Assembly: GCF_040719145.1 (NCBI RefSeq)
Contig: NZ_JBFDUZ010000001.1
Span: 992,001-1,056,000 of the forward strand
Source: Paenibacillus sp. JQZ6Y-1
Lineage (GTDB): Bacteria > Bacillota > Bacilli > Paenibacillales > Paenibacillaceae
DNA: 64,000 nucleotides
Direction of reading: 5' to 3'
Under the pieces are notes generated by a model. That model did not search any database, was not told where the DNA came from, and worked only from the letters and a program-made list of their open reading frames with translations. The position numbers were made by a program, and so were the translations under genes. Shown in pieces: positions 27,176 through 35,357 of this stretch. Numbering within the stretch: the stretch's first letter is position 1; each line of letters opens with the position of its first letter.

Positions 27176-27907
27176 TTATTGCGGTACATTCCCGCCAGCG
27201 ATGCGTCCGCCGGAATTGCCGGTAGGATCGCTTTTCTCGTCGTCCTCATCGGCATGAATGATCAGCGATGCACCGAGAATGGAGGAGGCACTGCTTTTGT
27301 CGAGACTAGCACCTTCCAGCTTCATTTCCATTTTGGCTGTACCATCGGCAGCAACCTCCAGATTGCGGAAGTCGCCCAAATGAGCGCCATCTGGGTTCAG
27401 ATGCCCATGCTGCGAATCTGTTGGATTCAGATGCGAGCCTGCTGTTTCAAAGTCATTGCCGGTGATCGGAGATTGATGGACATGGAAGCCATGCTTGCCC
27501 GGTGGCAGATTGGAGACGTCGATCTTTGCGAGCACACCATCATCTGCTTGTGTCAGCGTGATCGTGCCGATGGCATTGCCGGAGCTGTTCTTGATCTCCA
27601 CGACAGGCTGTCCGATGGAGATCGTCCTTTGCTGTCCTTCCCAATATACATTTTGGCTAATCAGATCCCCGACATGGCGAATAGGTACATAGGTTGTTCC
27701 ATTGTATATAAATGATTGCGGCACATTGGTTCCGTTATTGTTGTACTGTGCCTGTGTTGCTTTGGCTTCACCGTTATGATAGAAATGGAGCGCTTCGGTG
27801 TTCGGTGTTACATTCATATTCGTTGCAGCAAAGGAAACCCCAGAGAAGAATACGGCTCCACCTAGAAAAGAAAGTACGAGATGCTTTTTGCCTAATGATT
27901 TGCCCAT
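27176..27907 (-). CDS. sodC: Secreted Cu/Zn superoxide dismutase with CuAO-N stalk
   Basis: Extracellular superoxide scavenger of 243 residues. A signal peptide (LVLSFLGGAVFFSGVSFA) is followed by a short copper-amine-oxidase N-like module (FIYNGTTYVPIRHV), then the SodC domain. All metal ligands are visible: GFHVHQ, SHLNP, QHGH, AHLGD and IIHADEDD, plus the catalytic Arg in GGRIAGG. The two cysteines of the conserved disulfide are replaced (Phe in DFETAG, Gly in GGRIAGG). ATG 27907 follows GGAGG; the longer frame to 28024 has no ribosome site. Confidence 0.9.
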   Translation of the reverse strand: MGKSLGKKHLVLSFLGGAVFFSGVSFAATNMNVTPNTEALHFYHNGEAKATQAQYNNNGTNVPQSFIYNGTTYVPIRHVGDLISQNVYWEGQQRTISIGQPVVEIKNSSGNAIGTITLTQADDGVLAKIDVSNLPPGKHGFHVHQSPITGNDFETAGSHLNPTDSQHGHLNPDGAHLGDFRNLEVAADGTAKMEMKLEGASLDKSSASSILGASLIIHADEDDEKSDPTGNSGGRIAGGNVPQ

Positions 27908-28222
27908 GATTAATTCCTCCTTATACTCTGTAAAAGTAAAGTAAAAGCATAACCGATCCTGCCTACGCGATTTTCCACAAATACGTAATGACGTGTTTCC
28001 GACGATTGACCATGCACTAAGCATTTACCCTTAAAATCCTGCATCTATACGCAAATAGAGGAATAAATTTAAAAATATTGGATTTAAAGGAATTATTATG
28101 TAAATATTGATAGTGAATTTTTAGAAGTACAGGGATCAGTATATGCTGGCTATATAGGAACATGTATCATTCTCTACCTTTACATTCAGCTAACAGTAAA
28201 TTATCGCTACAGGTCATATTTA
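27908..28222. other. AT-rich divergent intergenic region
   Basis: With the next module this makes a 464-base region between sodC and barnase 1. It should hold the sodC promoter. I can point to no firm -10/-35 pair or structure here. Confidence 0.4.
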
Positions 28223-28281
28223 TAAAATTTTACAAAATAAGATAAAAAAATTAAAGATTTTTACAATTTTATGTGATATAA
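28223..28281 (+). promoter_or_regulatory. Upstream module of barnase 1, shared with barstar 1
   Basis: TAAAATTTTACAAAA (28223-28237) and ATGTGATATAA (28271-28281), identical in sequence and spacing to the pair before barstar 1 at 26531-26589. Transcription would start about 80 bases before the barnase ATG. Confidence 0.55.
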
Positions 28282-28371
28282 CTGGTAAGTGGATGTCTTG
28301 CTACCTATAATCGGTTCAGAACGTTTAAGGTAGCGACGTTCAACAAATACATGTTACATAGGAGGAAGAAA

Positions 28372-28818
28372 ATGATGAAACGGTTTTGGTCCACGGCTTT
28401 ATTGGCAATGATGTTGACGGTGGTGTTCTTCACCAGCTCCCAGATCACTCCGGCGGCACAAACGCAGAAAGCGTCTGCTGCTACATGTACGATTATCAAC
28501 ACATTTACCGGCGTCGCTAACTATCTGTCTGCTAACGGGAAACTGCCTTGCAACTACATCACCAAATCGCAAGCGACTGCTCTTGGTTGGGTATCTTCCA
28601 AAGGGAATCTGGCAGATGTAGCACCCGGCAAAAGTATCGGTGGCGACGTATTCACAAACCGTGAAGGCAGCCTGCCAACAGCAAGTGGACGCACATGGCG
28701 TGAAGCGGACATCAACTACACTTCCGGCTTTCGCAATTCCGACCGTATTCTGTACTCCAGCGATGGTCTGATTTACAAAACGACTGACCATTACGAAACC
28801 TTCACTCGTTTGAAATAA
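28372..28818 (+). CDS. Secreted barnase-family ribonuclease (1)
   Basis: Extracellular guanyl-preferring endoribonuclease, 148 residues with signal peptide (LLAMMLTVVFFTSSQITPAAQ). The mature part follows barnase closely: KGNLADVAPGKSIGGD, TWREADINYTSGFRN and YKTTDHYETF. Catalytic Glu111 and His140 and the Lys of YITK are present. Two cysteines absent from barnase, Cys39 and Cys60, could form a disulfide. GGAGG precedes ATG 28372. A barstar gene follows 164 bases later. Confidence 0.94.
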   Translation: MMKRFWSTALLAMMLTVVFFTSSQITPAAQTQKASAATCTIINTFTGVANYLSANGKLPCNYITKSQATALGWVSSKGNLADVAPGKSIGGDVFTNREGSLPTASGRTWREADINYTSGFRNSDRILYSSDGLIYKTTDHYETFTRLK

Positions 28819-28868
28819 AATGTACCAATTGCCGGCATTGGCAATAGCGAAACCACACACTGTATTGA

Positions 28869-28910
28869 GATTCCATGCTTGCCTCCCTACCGGCGGACAG
28901 GCATGGAATC
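28869..28910 (+). terminator. Hairpin between barnase 1 and barstar 2
   Basis: GATTCCATGC (28869-28878) and GCATGGAATC (28901-28910) form a perfect 10-base-pair stem; the T tract after it is short, so termination may be partial. Confidence 0.55.
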
Positions 28911-28982
28911 GTTCTGTTGTGGTATGGTAATAAGAGATGGGGCAAGATTGCTCTGTAAGCAAGTATCAAAGGGGGACGTGAA

Positions 28983-29270
28983 ATGAAGATTGTTACGATC
29001 AATGGCGAGGAATTTGCCACCACGCAGGAGCTGCATGAGCAGTTACAAGAAAAACTAGAGCTACCCGAATTTTACGGTGCGAATCTGGATGCACTGTGGG
29101 ATTGTCTGACAGGGATGATTGAATTGCCATTAGAGCTATACTGGGTGAATTATGCAGTGAGTGAGCAGCGGATGGGTGAACAGGCGCATCGTGTGCGCGC
29201 CCTATTGGAAGAAGCGCAGGCAGAAGGGATCGGCTTCAAGGTTGTGGTTGAAAATGAAGTGGGCGCTTAA
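28983..29270 (+). CDS. Barstar-family ribonuclease inhibitor (2)
   Basis: Inhibitor of 95 residues, with the canonical start MKIVTINGEEFATTQELHEQ and the inhibitory loop YGANLDALWDCLTG. It lies just downstream of the secreted barnase and is the natural cytoplasmic guard against it. A GGGGG-type site precedes ATG 28983. It is closer to Bacillus barstar than the copy at 26688. Confidence 0.9.
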   Translation: MKIVTINGEEFATTQELHEQLQEKLELPEFYGANLDALWDCLTGMIELPLELYWVNYAVSEQRMGEQAHRVRALLEEAQAEGIGFKVVVENEVGA

Positions 29271-29314
29271 TCGTAGTAGCGGTAATAGGTATGCACAGAA
29301 CGAAGCATATAGAT

Positions 29315-29351
29315 GAAGCGATCTTTTCCGTTAAGAAGGAAAGATCGCTTC
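29315..29351 (+). terminator. Hairpin after barstar 2
   Basis: GAAGCGATCTTTTCC pairs with GGAAAGATCGCTTC (one bulge); followed by ATTTG, so a weak terminator. Confidence 0.5.
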
Positions 29352-29469
29352 ATTTGAGTGATATGGGTTTACAATCAATGGCAAGTGGAGTGCAACAATA
29401 TCGTAGGTACATATGTGTTATAGATAGAAAGGATATGTTTTCACTTCTATATAAAAGGAGATGGGTATC

Positions 29470-30036
29470 ATGACTAAAAAATGGACATCTATATTGATTG
29501 CTTCTGTATTAACCTTTTCTATAGGAACCGGAGCGGCAATGGCAGCAAGCGAATCACTGATTACACAAAATCTCCACTCCAGCGCGGCAACGCATCCAGT
29601 TGATTTTACAACCGTCGTGCAATCTGATTCTCAGCCGATCAATGGAGCACAAGGCATTCAACTTCTTGTGACCAAGTTTCAGCTCAGTTTGGCAGCCTTT
29701 CAATTTATCAAAGCCCCTGAAGTAAGTGATTATTATAGCAAAGCTAAAAACGATATCTGGTATTCTGATGCACTCATCATCGCAGCAGTGAACGGGCTGG
29801 GTGTACCGCGCACCTTCGATCCCGCAGCTAAGCTGACCCGTCAGCAATTTATCGATTATACTGTAAAAGCGATGGAAAAGCAGATCAATGCAACCAAGCT
29901 GTACATTCAGCCGAGTGAATTATCCGACTTTTCCAAAGCGGAACTGAAGAAAACAATTACCCGGGCAGAAGCATTGCAGGTGATTGATCAGGCAATGAAA
30001 TATTATCAGCAGCATCCTGAGCTTGCCAATCACTAA
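29470..30036 (+). CDS. Secreted protein with SLH-like region
   Basis: A 188-residue protein with a signal peptide (ILIASVLTFSIGTGAAMAAS). The middle part (WYSDALIIAAVNGLG, FDPAAKLTRQQFIDYTVKAM) follows the pattern of an S-layer homology motif: an aromatic-Y start, AA.N.G, then F.P...TR..F. A second partial motif lies near ITRAEALQVIDQA. Such modules bind pyruvylated wall polymers, so wall association is likely. ATG 29470 is set by AAAAGGAGATG. Confidence 0.75.
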   Translation: MTKKWTSILIASVLTFSIGTGAAMAASESLITQNLHSSAATHPVDFTTVVQSDSQPINGAQGIQLLVTKFQLSLAAFQFIKAPEVSDYYSKAKNDIWYSDALIIAAVNGLGVPRTFDPAAKLTRQQFIDYTVKAMEKQINATKLYIQPSELSDFSKAELKKTITRAEALQVIDQAMKYYQQHPELANH

Positions 30037-30101
30037 GATTGTCCTGCTAGCCTGTACACTGCTTGGTAGTATGAGAGTTACCCTATCCAATAACCAAGAA
30101 A

Positions 30102-30127
30102 ACCGACCCGTTGGGGTCGGTCTTTTT
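30102..30127 (+). terminator. Intrinsic terminator after the SLH-like gene
   Basis: ACCGACCC / GGGTCGGT stem with a GTTG loop and a T run. Confidence 0.85.
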
Positions 30128-30276
30128 GTTGTAGATAGATGTAGGCAGTTATAGACAGATCATTATCTAGCAGGAAGAAGTATCGCTATGTTCAGATAGA
30201 GTCTGTTGGGAAAAGGATAGCTTTTCGTTTACAGTAAACGTAAACATGCGAATATGCCTAAATTCCCGAATTCATA

Positions 30277-31620
30277 TTAAGCAGCCGTTCCTTCACGTTG
30301 AATTGGTTTTTTCAGGAACAAGCCGTACGAAATCGCACCAAGCAGCAGTAAACCGGCTCCCAGTAGAAATACATTGTTAAAGCTACCTGTCGTATCGAGG
30401 ATAAAGCCTGTCACAATTGGCGCTAGTGCTGCACCGAGGAAGCCGCCAAAGTTCTGAATGGCGCCTAGTGAAGCAACCTGTTCGCCCGGTGCAATATCTG
30501 CTGCCAGTGTCCAGATGACGCCGGATGGCAGTTGAGAAGCAAAATAGCCAACCGTCAGCAAGACGATACTCAGCACAGTATTATCGATAAATGGAATCGG
30601 TGCAACGGAAGCCGCTGCTAGAATCGCACCACCGACAATCGGTACTTTACGCGATGTAATCGGATTCACACCTTTGCGAATAAAATAGTCGGAAATGATA
30701 CCGCCGACAAGAACACCAATAATACCAGCGATAAATGGAATGGAAGCGATCCAGCCGGTTTCTTTGAGTGTGAAGCCCTGCTCCTTTTCCAGATAGCTTG
30801 GCAGCCACGTCAGATACACCCAAATGGTGAACATGATACCAAAATTCCCGATAATCATGAACCAAGTGCTTTTATGCTTGAATAGTGAAGACCAACTGGC
30901 TGAAGACGGCTCAGATGCTGCTGGCTCGGATGGAGCGTTTGTAACAATCTCATTAGGTTCTGTTGATTCTTCGTCAGCTGCACGGATCAGCTTTTGCTCG
31001 GCAAAGGTAGGGTCACGATACACTTTCAGCCAAATCAGCATGAGTATGAGTCCAGCGATACCGACAACGATAAACATTCCACGCCAGCTCATCGTCAACA
31101 ACAAAGCGGTCAATAAGGGAGGAGCGATTGCATTGGCGATTTGTGATCCGGTATTGATAATAGAGGTTGGTAATCCCCGTTCTTTTTTGGCAAACCAGCG
31201 TTCATTGGATTTTAATGCCGAGGTGAAAAAGGGCGATTCTGATACGCCAAGCAGCATTCTCATGGCATACAACAAGGAATATGAATTTACAAATGCGCTG
31301 ATCAATGTGGCAATCGACCATAATCCAGACGCCCATGCAAACATTTTACGAGGACCAAAGCGATCGACCAGCCAACCTGCAGGCAGATTGGCAATCGCAT
31401 ACGGCCATAAAAATGCGGACAATAGCAGTCCCATCTGAGTAGAGGATAATCCAAATTCTTGAGCAATCGTCGTATTGGCAACACTCAAATTAGAGCGGTC
31501 CAGATAATTGATGACTGCTCCTAGCAAGAGCAGCAATACAATGCCCCAGCGTAATTTTGGTTTGGTATGCACCGGTGCTTGTGGTGATGAATTTAGCGGT
31601 GGAGTAGAGGGGGTAGCCAT
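30277..31620 (-). CDS. MFS transporter, sugar-acid (ACS) family
   Basis: Twelve-helix permease of 447 residues from the anion:cation symporter branch of the MFS (hexuronate, galactonate, glucarate carriers). Typical motifs are NYLDRSNLSVA near residue 38, GWLVDRFGPRKMF, and LLGVSESPFFTSALKSNERWF. AAGGAG precedes ATG 31620. It is downstream of a KDPG aldolase and IclR regulator on the same strand, so import of a sugar acid such as 2-keto-3-deoxygluconate, galactonate or a hexuronate is a fair inference. Confidence 0.87.
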   Translation of the reverse strand: MATPSTPPLNSSPQAPVHTKPKLRWGIVLLLLLGAVINYLDRSNLSVANTTIAQEFGLSSTQMGLLLSAFLWPYAIANLPAGWLVDRFGPRKMFAWASGLWSIATLISAFVNSYSLLYAMRMLLGVSESPFFTSALKSNERWFAKKERGLPTSIINTGSQIANAIAPPLLTALLLTMSWRGMFIVVGIAGLILMLIWLKVYRDPTFAEQKLIRAADEESTEPNEIVTNAPSEPAASEPSSASWSSLFKHKSTWFMIIGNFGIMFTIWVYLTWLPSYLEKEQGFTLKETGWIASIPFIAGIIGVLVGGIISDYFIRKGVNPITSRKVPIVGGAILAAASVAPIPFIDNTVLSIVLLTVGYFASQLPSGVIWTLAADIAPGEQVASLGAIQNFGGFLGAALAPIVTGFILDTTGSFNNVFLLGAGLLLLGAISYGLFLKKPIQREGTAA

Positions 31621-32199
31621 AGTTTAACACTCCTTACAGGTGGATAAGTATGGTAAGAAAAGTCGGTATCTTACATGAGATAGCAGGACAATCAGAAAGG
31701 ATTTAGATGTTGTGACAGCGACAATGGATCATACATACAGTTGTTGGTGATAACTGGTAAATATTTGTTTACCAATAGAGTGAATAATCCCTATGATTGT
31801 GGGATGTTAGTATTCTGGTCGTACCTATTCGTTTTAGATATAGTTGTTAAATTCGTTGTTATGAGAATATAAACCATTTTACAAAGTATTGGCTAGCATG
31901 GAGAACACAGAAATGAGTTAAGACTCATAACATATAACATATTCAAATGTTGGCGTTTACAAAATGATCCACAATACATGGAGCTGCTACGAGTAAGGTA
32001 CATAATATAATCTGACAAGTCGACACGATAACACCAGCTGTACATAGAATGATCATTCTTCCTGCGTACAAGTCATATTTCTCTACTCTGTAGCACGGAG
32101 CACATGGAATAACATATGCTCCGGTACGTGTATAGAGTATGGGCAAGCCACTCTGTATCGATACTTGCCTCTCGGTTGTTACATACAGATAAGGTGACC
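31621..32199. other. Intergenic between the permease and KDPG aldolase
   Basis: A 579-base gap. It contains the 20-base palindrome TGGTAAATATTTGTTTACCA at 31755-31774, which looks like an operator about 135 bases before the permease start. A short GGCAAG/CTTGCC hairpin lies near 32140-32170. No coding region is supported. Confidence 0.45.
31755..31774. promoter_or_regulatory. Operator-like palindrome
   Basis: TGGTAAA and TTTACCA form an inverted repeat with a six-base centre, in the upstream region of the sugar-acid permease. TGGT...ACCA ends are common in GntR-family operators; the cognate regulator is unknown. Confidence 0.4.
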
Positions 32200-32844
32200 T
32201 TAGCGCGCCGCCGCGACAGCAGCTAGAAATTCCTGTGCAGCAGTAGTGACTTTTGTATAATCGCCGTCTGTTTGCGCTGCTTTGGTAATATAGCTGCCCA
32301 CACCGACACCGATGCAGCCTGCTTGCAGCCATTCATGCACATTTTGTGGCGTCACGCCACCGGTTGGAGCAATAGGGGCTTGTGAAAGAGGTGCAGTTAC
32401 CGCTTTGACATACTGCGGTCCAAGCGTCTCTGCTGGGAACAGCTTCACAATGTCAGCGCCTGCTTCCAATGTTTCTACAATCTCAGTTGGTGTATACGCA
32501 CCGCTGATCGTCACTGCCTGATAACGATTGGCAACGCGAATCATATCTGGGTTGAGCTGCGGGCTGACTAGCAGCTCGGCACCAGCAAGCAGTGCTGCAC
32601 GTGCTGTTTCAGCATCTAGAATCGTACCAGCGCCGATCAGTACATCGTCGTGTTTGTATTTGTTCGACAGTGTACGAATAATACCGAGTGCATTCGGTAC
32701 GCTCATCGTAATTTCGAGTGCCTTAATACCGCCTTTGACAGCGGCGTCGGCAACTGCGAGCGCTTCTTCCTCACTGTCTAATCGAATGATCAGCACAATG
32801 CCTGTATCAGCGATTTTTTTCAGATTATCTAGCTTTCTCCACAT
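32200..32844 (-). CDS. KDPG / 4-hydroxy-2-oxoglutarate aldolase
   Basis: Class I aldolase of 214 residues that cleaves 2-keto-3-deoxy-6-phosphogluconate to pyruvate and glyceraldehyde 3-phosphate. Family motifs are ALEITMSVPNAL (catalytic Glu), GAGTILDAETA, and the Schiff-base lysine in DIVKLFPAETLGPQY; the glycine-rich APTGGVTPQNV closes the barrel. ATG 32844 lies eight bases after GGAGG; ATG 32850 is closer than usual. The regulator gene lies 60 bases upstream. Confidence 0.92.
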   Translation of the reverse strand: MWRKLDNLKKIADTGIVLIIRLDSEEEALAVADAAVKGGIKALEITMSVPNALGIIRTLSNKYKHDDVLIGAGTILDAETARAALLAGAELLVSPQLNPDMIRVANRYQAVTISGAYTPTEIVETLEAGADIVKLFPAETLGPQYVKAVTAPLSQAPIAPTGGVTPQNVHEWLQAGCIGVGVGSYITKAAQTDGDYTKVTTAAQEFLAAVAAAR

Positions 32845-32904
32845 CTTCATATCCTCCAGTCGGTTATTCACCAGCTTGGTTTGCTGTTCACATATAAGGG
32901 AATA

Positions 32905-33702
32905 TTAATCGGCAAGATTGGTGTATAGCCGTTCTCCGCGATACCCTAGCTGATTGGACAGCTTGAGTGCGGCTTCTTGGACCAGCTTCACAATCATTTG
33001 CTCACGTTCTTCATTCATGCCGGAGTACATGCTGGCAACGCTAATGGCAGCCACTGGTTGATTCCATTGATCATAAATGGCAGAAGCAATGCAGTACATT
33101 TCCAGATTATCCTCACGGTCATCAATGGAATAGCCACGTTCACGAATCGCATGCAAATCCTGTAGTAGATCGGGCAAGGTTGTTTTGGAAAAGGCAGTGC
33201 GTGCAGGCAGATCACCATCGCCCAGCAAATGGGTGACGCGATTATCTGACATCGCCGCTAGCAGCGATTTGCCTAGACCAGTCGTGTGAATATAACGCCG
33301 CGAGCCGAGCTTGGCAGTTGGACGCATGACCGAATAACTTTCGGCTTTGTCCAGATAAACGACTTTGCCTTTATCCTCAATACCGAGGAACACAGTGCTG
33401 CCTGTTTGCCGATTCAGCTCTTGCAGCACGGGTCTTGCTAAATGAGGCACACCCAGATTCGATACATATGCCATTCCTGTTTCAAAGATACCCAGCCCCA
33501 GACGATACGTTTTCAGGCGCGCATCATCCAACTCCATGAAACCTTTATAGACCAAAGTCTGAACCAGCTCAAAAGCACTGCTTTTAGGCAAGCCCAATTC
33601 TTTGCAGATTTCATTCAACGTCAGGGGCGAGTCGCTTTTCGATAGCAGCACAAGCAGATCAACGACCCGCTCAGCCGATTTGTTCACGCGAAATTTTTCC
33701 AT
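32905..33702 (-). CDS. IclR family transcriptional regulator
   Basis: DNA-binding regulator of 265 residues. The N-terminal winged helix-turn-helix (SPLTLNEICKELGLPKSSAF) is followed by the IclR effector domain with GKVVYLDKAES, TGLGKSLLAAM and SIDDREDNLEMYCIASAIYD. AAAGGAG precedes ATG 33702. Its own promoter is overlapped downstream by two copies of a 16-base palindrome, so autoregulation is likely. Context suggests a KdgR-like role in sugar-acid use. Confidence 0.9.
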   Translation of the reverse strand: MEKFRVNKSAERVVDLLVLLSKSDSPLTLNEICKELGLPKSSAFELVQTLVYKGFMELDDARLKTYRLGLGIFETGMAYVSNLGVPHLARPVLQELNRQTGSTVFLGIEDKGKVVYLDKAESYSVMRPTAKLGSRRYIHTTGLGKSLLAAMSDNRVTHLLGDGDLPARTAFSKTTLPDLLQDLHAIRERGYSIDDREDNLEMYCIASAIYDQWNQPVAAISVASMYSGMNEEREQMIVKLVQEAALKLSNQLGYRGERLYTNLAD

Positions 33703-33727
33703 AGTGGCTCCTTTGATGCACTATAAA

Positions 33728-33762
33728 GTTCGCATATGTGAACTTGTTTCGATATATCGAAC
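33728..33762 (-). promoter_or_regulatory. IclR operator pair before the regulator gene
   Basis: GTTCGCATATGTGAAC (33728-33743) and TTTCGATATATCGAAC (33747-33762), 19 bases centre to centre. They lie between the minus-strand promoter and the IclR start codon. Confidence 0.6.
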
Positions 33763-33770
33763 TAACGCCC

Positions 33771-33799
33771 ATTATAAAGACAACATTTTTGAAATTCAA
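33771..33799 (-). promoter_or_regulatory. Promoter of the IclR-aldolase genes
   Basis: Minus strand TTGAAT (33799-33794), 17 bases, TATAAT (33776-33771). The operator pair is immediately downstream, as for a repressor that blocks initiation. Confidence 0.65.
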
Positions 33800-33887
33800 T
33801 GGCTTTTATCAAAAAAATAAATTTTATTTTGAATATGAGAATGCCTATTGAAATACAAATGAAAACGTTATACTCTAAATTTATATT

Positions 33888-33922
33888 GTTCGAAATACGG
33901 AACTTAGTTCGCATATGTGAAC
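33888..33922 (+). promoter_or_regulatory. Second operator pair, facing the P-loop kinase gene
   Basis: GTTCGAAATACGGAAC (33888-33903) and GTTCGCATATGTGAAC (33907-33922), again 19 bases centre to centre; the second is identical to the copy at 33728. A possible plus-strand promoter, TTGAAA (33848) and TATACT (33869), lies just upstream, with a short 15-base spacer. Confidence 0.55.
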
Positions 33923-34112
33923 TTTAATGCTGTTTTGTCTGTTATTTTGATGGGCATTACCATTCATTTCGTATTCAGTATCGTGTGCGGCTTGTATTGT
34001 GTATGCGTGTTCATGATAGTGTATAGATGCCGCAGCGATCATCGTATCGTTATTTTATCATTAGTTGGAATTTTGCCCAATGCTTATTCAGTAGGGAAGG
34101 GAGTCATCTATT

Positions 34113-34739
34113 ATGAAATCTACAGTGATCTTTTTGATCGGCTCTGCCGGATCGGGAAAATCGACGATTGGCAAATATATTGCACGTACGTACGGTTGTG
34201 TGTATCTGGACAAAGATATTGTATGTAATACATTCAGTGGAGCATTGTTGGAGGCGAACGGTTATTCTGCCCATGATCGGGATGGCTGCGATTATTATCG
34301 AGATGTTGTAATGCCACTTGAATATCGTGCGTTGCTCGATATTGCGAACGATCATGTACAGCTGGGGCAATCGGTGATCTTGGATGCGCCATTTCTTGGT
34401 TATTTTGCAGATCGAGAGTATGTAAAAGAGCTTGTGAAGCATTATGGATGGGATTCGGCTGACATGCGTACACTGGTACTGCGGGTAAAGGTGGATTTTG
34501 ACGTATTACGTAAGCGTATGCAAGAACGCAATCTGGAGCGAGATCAGTGGAAATTTGATCATTGGGATGAGTTTGTGAAGGGGATCCGGCAGAAGGTTTG
34601 TTTATGGGATGGGGTGGAGATGATTGAGTTCGATAATAGTGCGGAGGAGTTGGACAACATTCGTTTGCAGGAGCAACTCCATCTATCCTATACCCCATGT
34701 AATGAAGATAGAGGCAAGCTAGATGGATTGACCCTATGA
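34113..34739 (+). CDS. P-loop kinase (AAA_33-like)
   Basis: A 208-residue nucleotide-binding protein. Walker A is GSAGSGKSTIGK near residue 11, and LDKDIVCNTF is a likely Walker B/substrate region. The fold class includes small-molecule kinases such as gluconokinase, as well as zeta-toxin-like enzymes, so the substrate is open. GGGAAGGGAG lies before ATG 34113. The operator pair upstream matches the IclR gene's, linking it to sugar-acid metabolism. Confidence 0.75.
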   Translation: MKSTVIFLIGSAGSGKSTIGKYIARTYGCVYLDKDIVCNTFSGALLEANGYSAHDRDGCDYYRDVVMPLEYRALLDIANDHVQLGQSVILDAPFLGYFADREYVKELVKHYGWDSADMRTLVLRVKVDFDVLRKRMQERNLERDQWKFDHWDEFVKGIRQKVCLWDGVEMIEFDNSAEELDNIRLQEQLHLSYTPCNEDRGKLDGLTL

Positions 34740-34845
34740 TTGCTACCCAAGTGGTTATGATGAATAATGGAAACAGTGATACACTTACAGAGCGGTCGGG
34801 ACGATAATGAAAGTCAGCAGAGATAGGTATCGAAAGCGTGTACGT

Positions 34846-35160
34846 TCATAACGCCTGTAAAAGTGCGAACGCGATTCTCCATATAGCGCCGCCAGCGTTG
34901 TTGTCGGTGCTGATTCCCCAATCACCAATTTGCATAAAGTACGAAGGCTGGTAGTCAGAGGAACCGTCATGATTGGCAGCCGAATGGAGATCATATTGTT
35001 CGGCAATGCGCTTCTGTTCAGACTGCATATTGGATGTATGAGTGTGCGTGCTGGCAACAAGCTGTGTCTGTGGCTGAGTTGCTGCATAAGAAGGGCTAGG
35101 CACTGTCAATACTACGGTAGCTATATATAGTGGTACGATCCATGTTGCGGCTGGCTTCAT
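34846..35160 (-). CDS. Small secreted protein of unknown function
   Basis: A 104-residue protein with a signal peptide (IVPLYIATVVLTVPSPSYAA). The mature part is short, His/Gln/Ser-rich, with a C-terminal aromatic segment. ATG 35160 is set by GGAGG eight bases upstream; the longer frame to 35469 has no ribosome site and an unlikely sequence. Not recognised. It lies alone between a kinase gene and an acetyltransferase gene. Confidence 0.55.
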   Translation of the reverse strand: MKPAATWIVPLYIATVVLTVPSPSYAATQPQTQLVASTHTHTSNMQSEQKRIAEQYDLHSAANHDGSSDYQPSYFMQIGDWGISTDNNAGGAIWRIAFALLQAL

Positions 35161-35357
35161 AGGGAATTCCTCCTGATTGGGTACGAGTGAACGATTGTTT
35201 ATGATGGAACGGCTATGTATGAATGGGTGACTGTGGTAAAGGTTACTTGAGCTAGGTTGGCATGTTCGAGATAAGTCATCGTGTATACTAGTATTATATA
35301 GTAGCGATTGGGATGGATCATAGAGGCAGGCATCATCCTGCGGAGGAGGCTTGAGAG

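Noticed and set aside
30233-30246. cre-like sequence AGTAAACGTAAACA
   Set aside because: It matches a catabolite responsive element at all but one core base, but lies just after the permease stop codon and far from any start, so control of a gene is unlikely.
33917-34228. A hydrophobic open frame before the P-loop kinase gene
   Set aside because: It begins inside an operator copy, has no ribosome site, overlaps the kinase start in another frame, and its sequence looks random after the first 35 residues.
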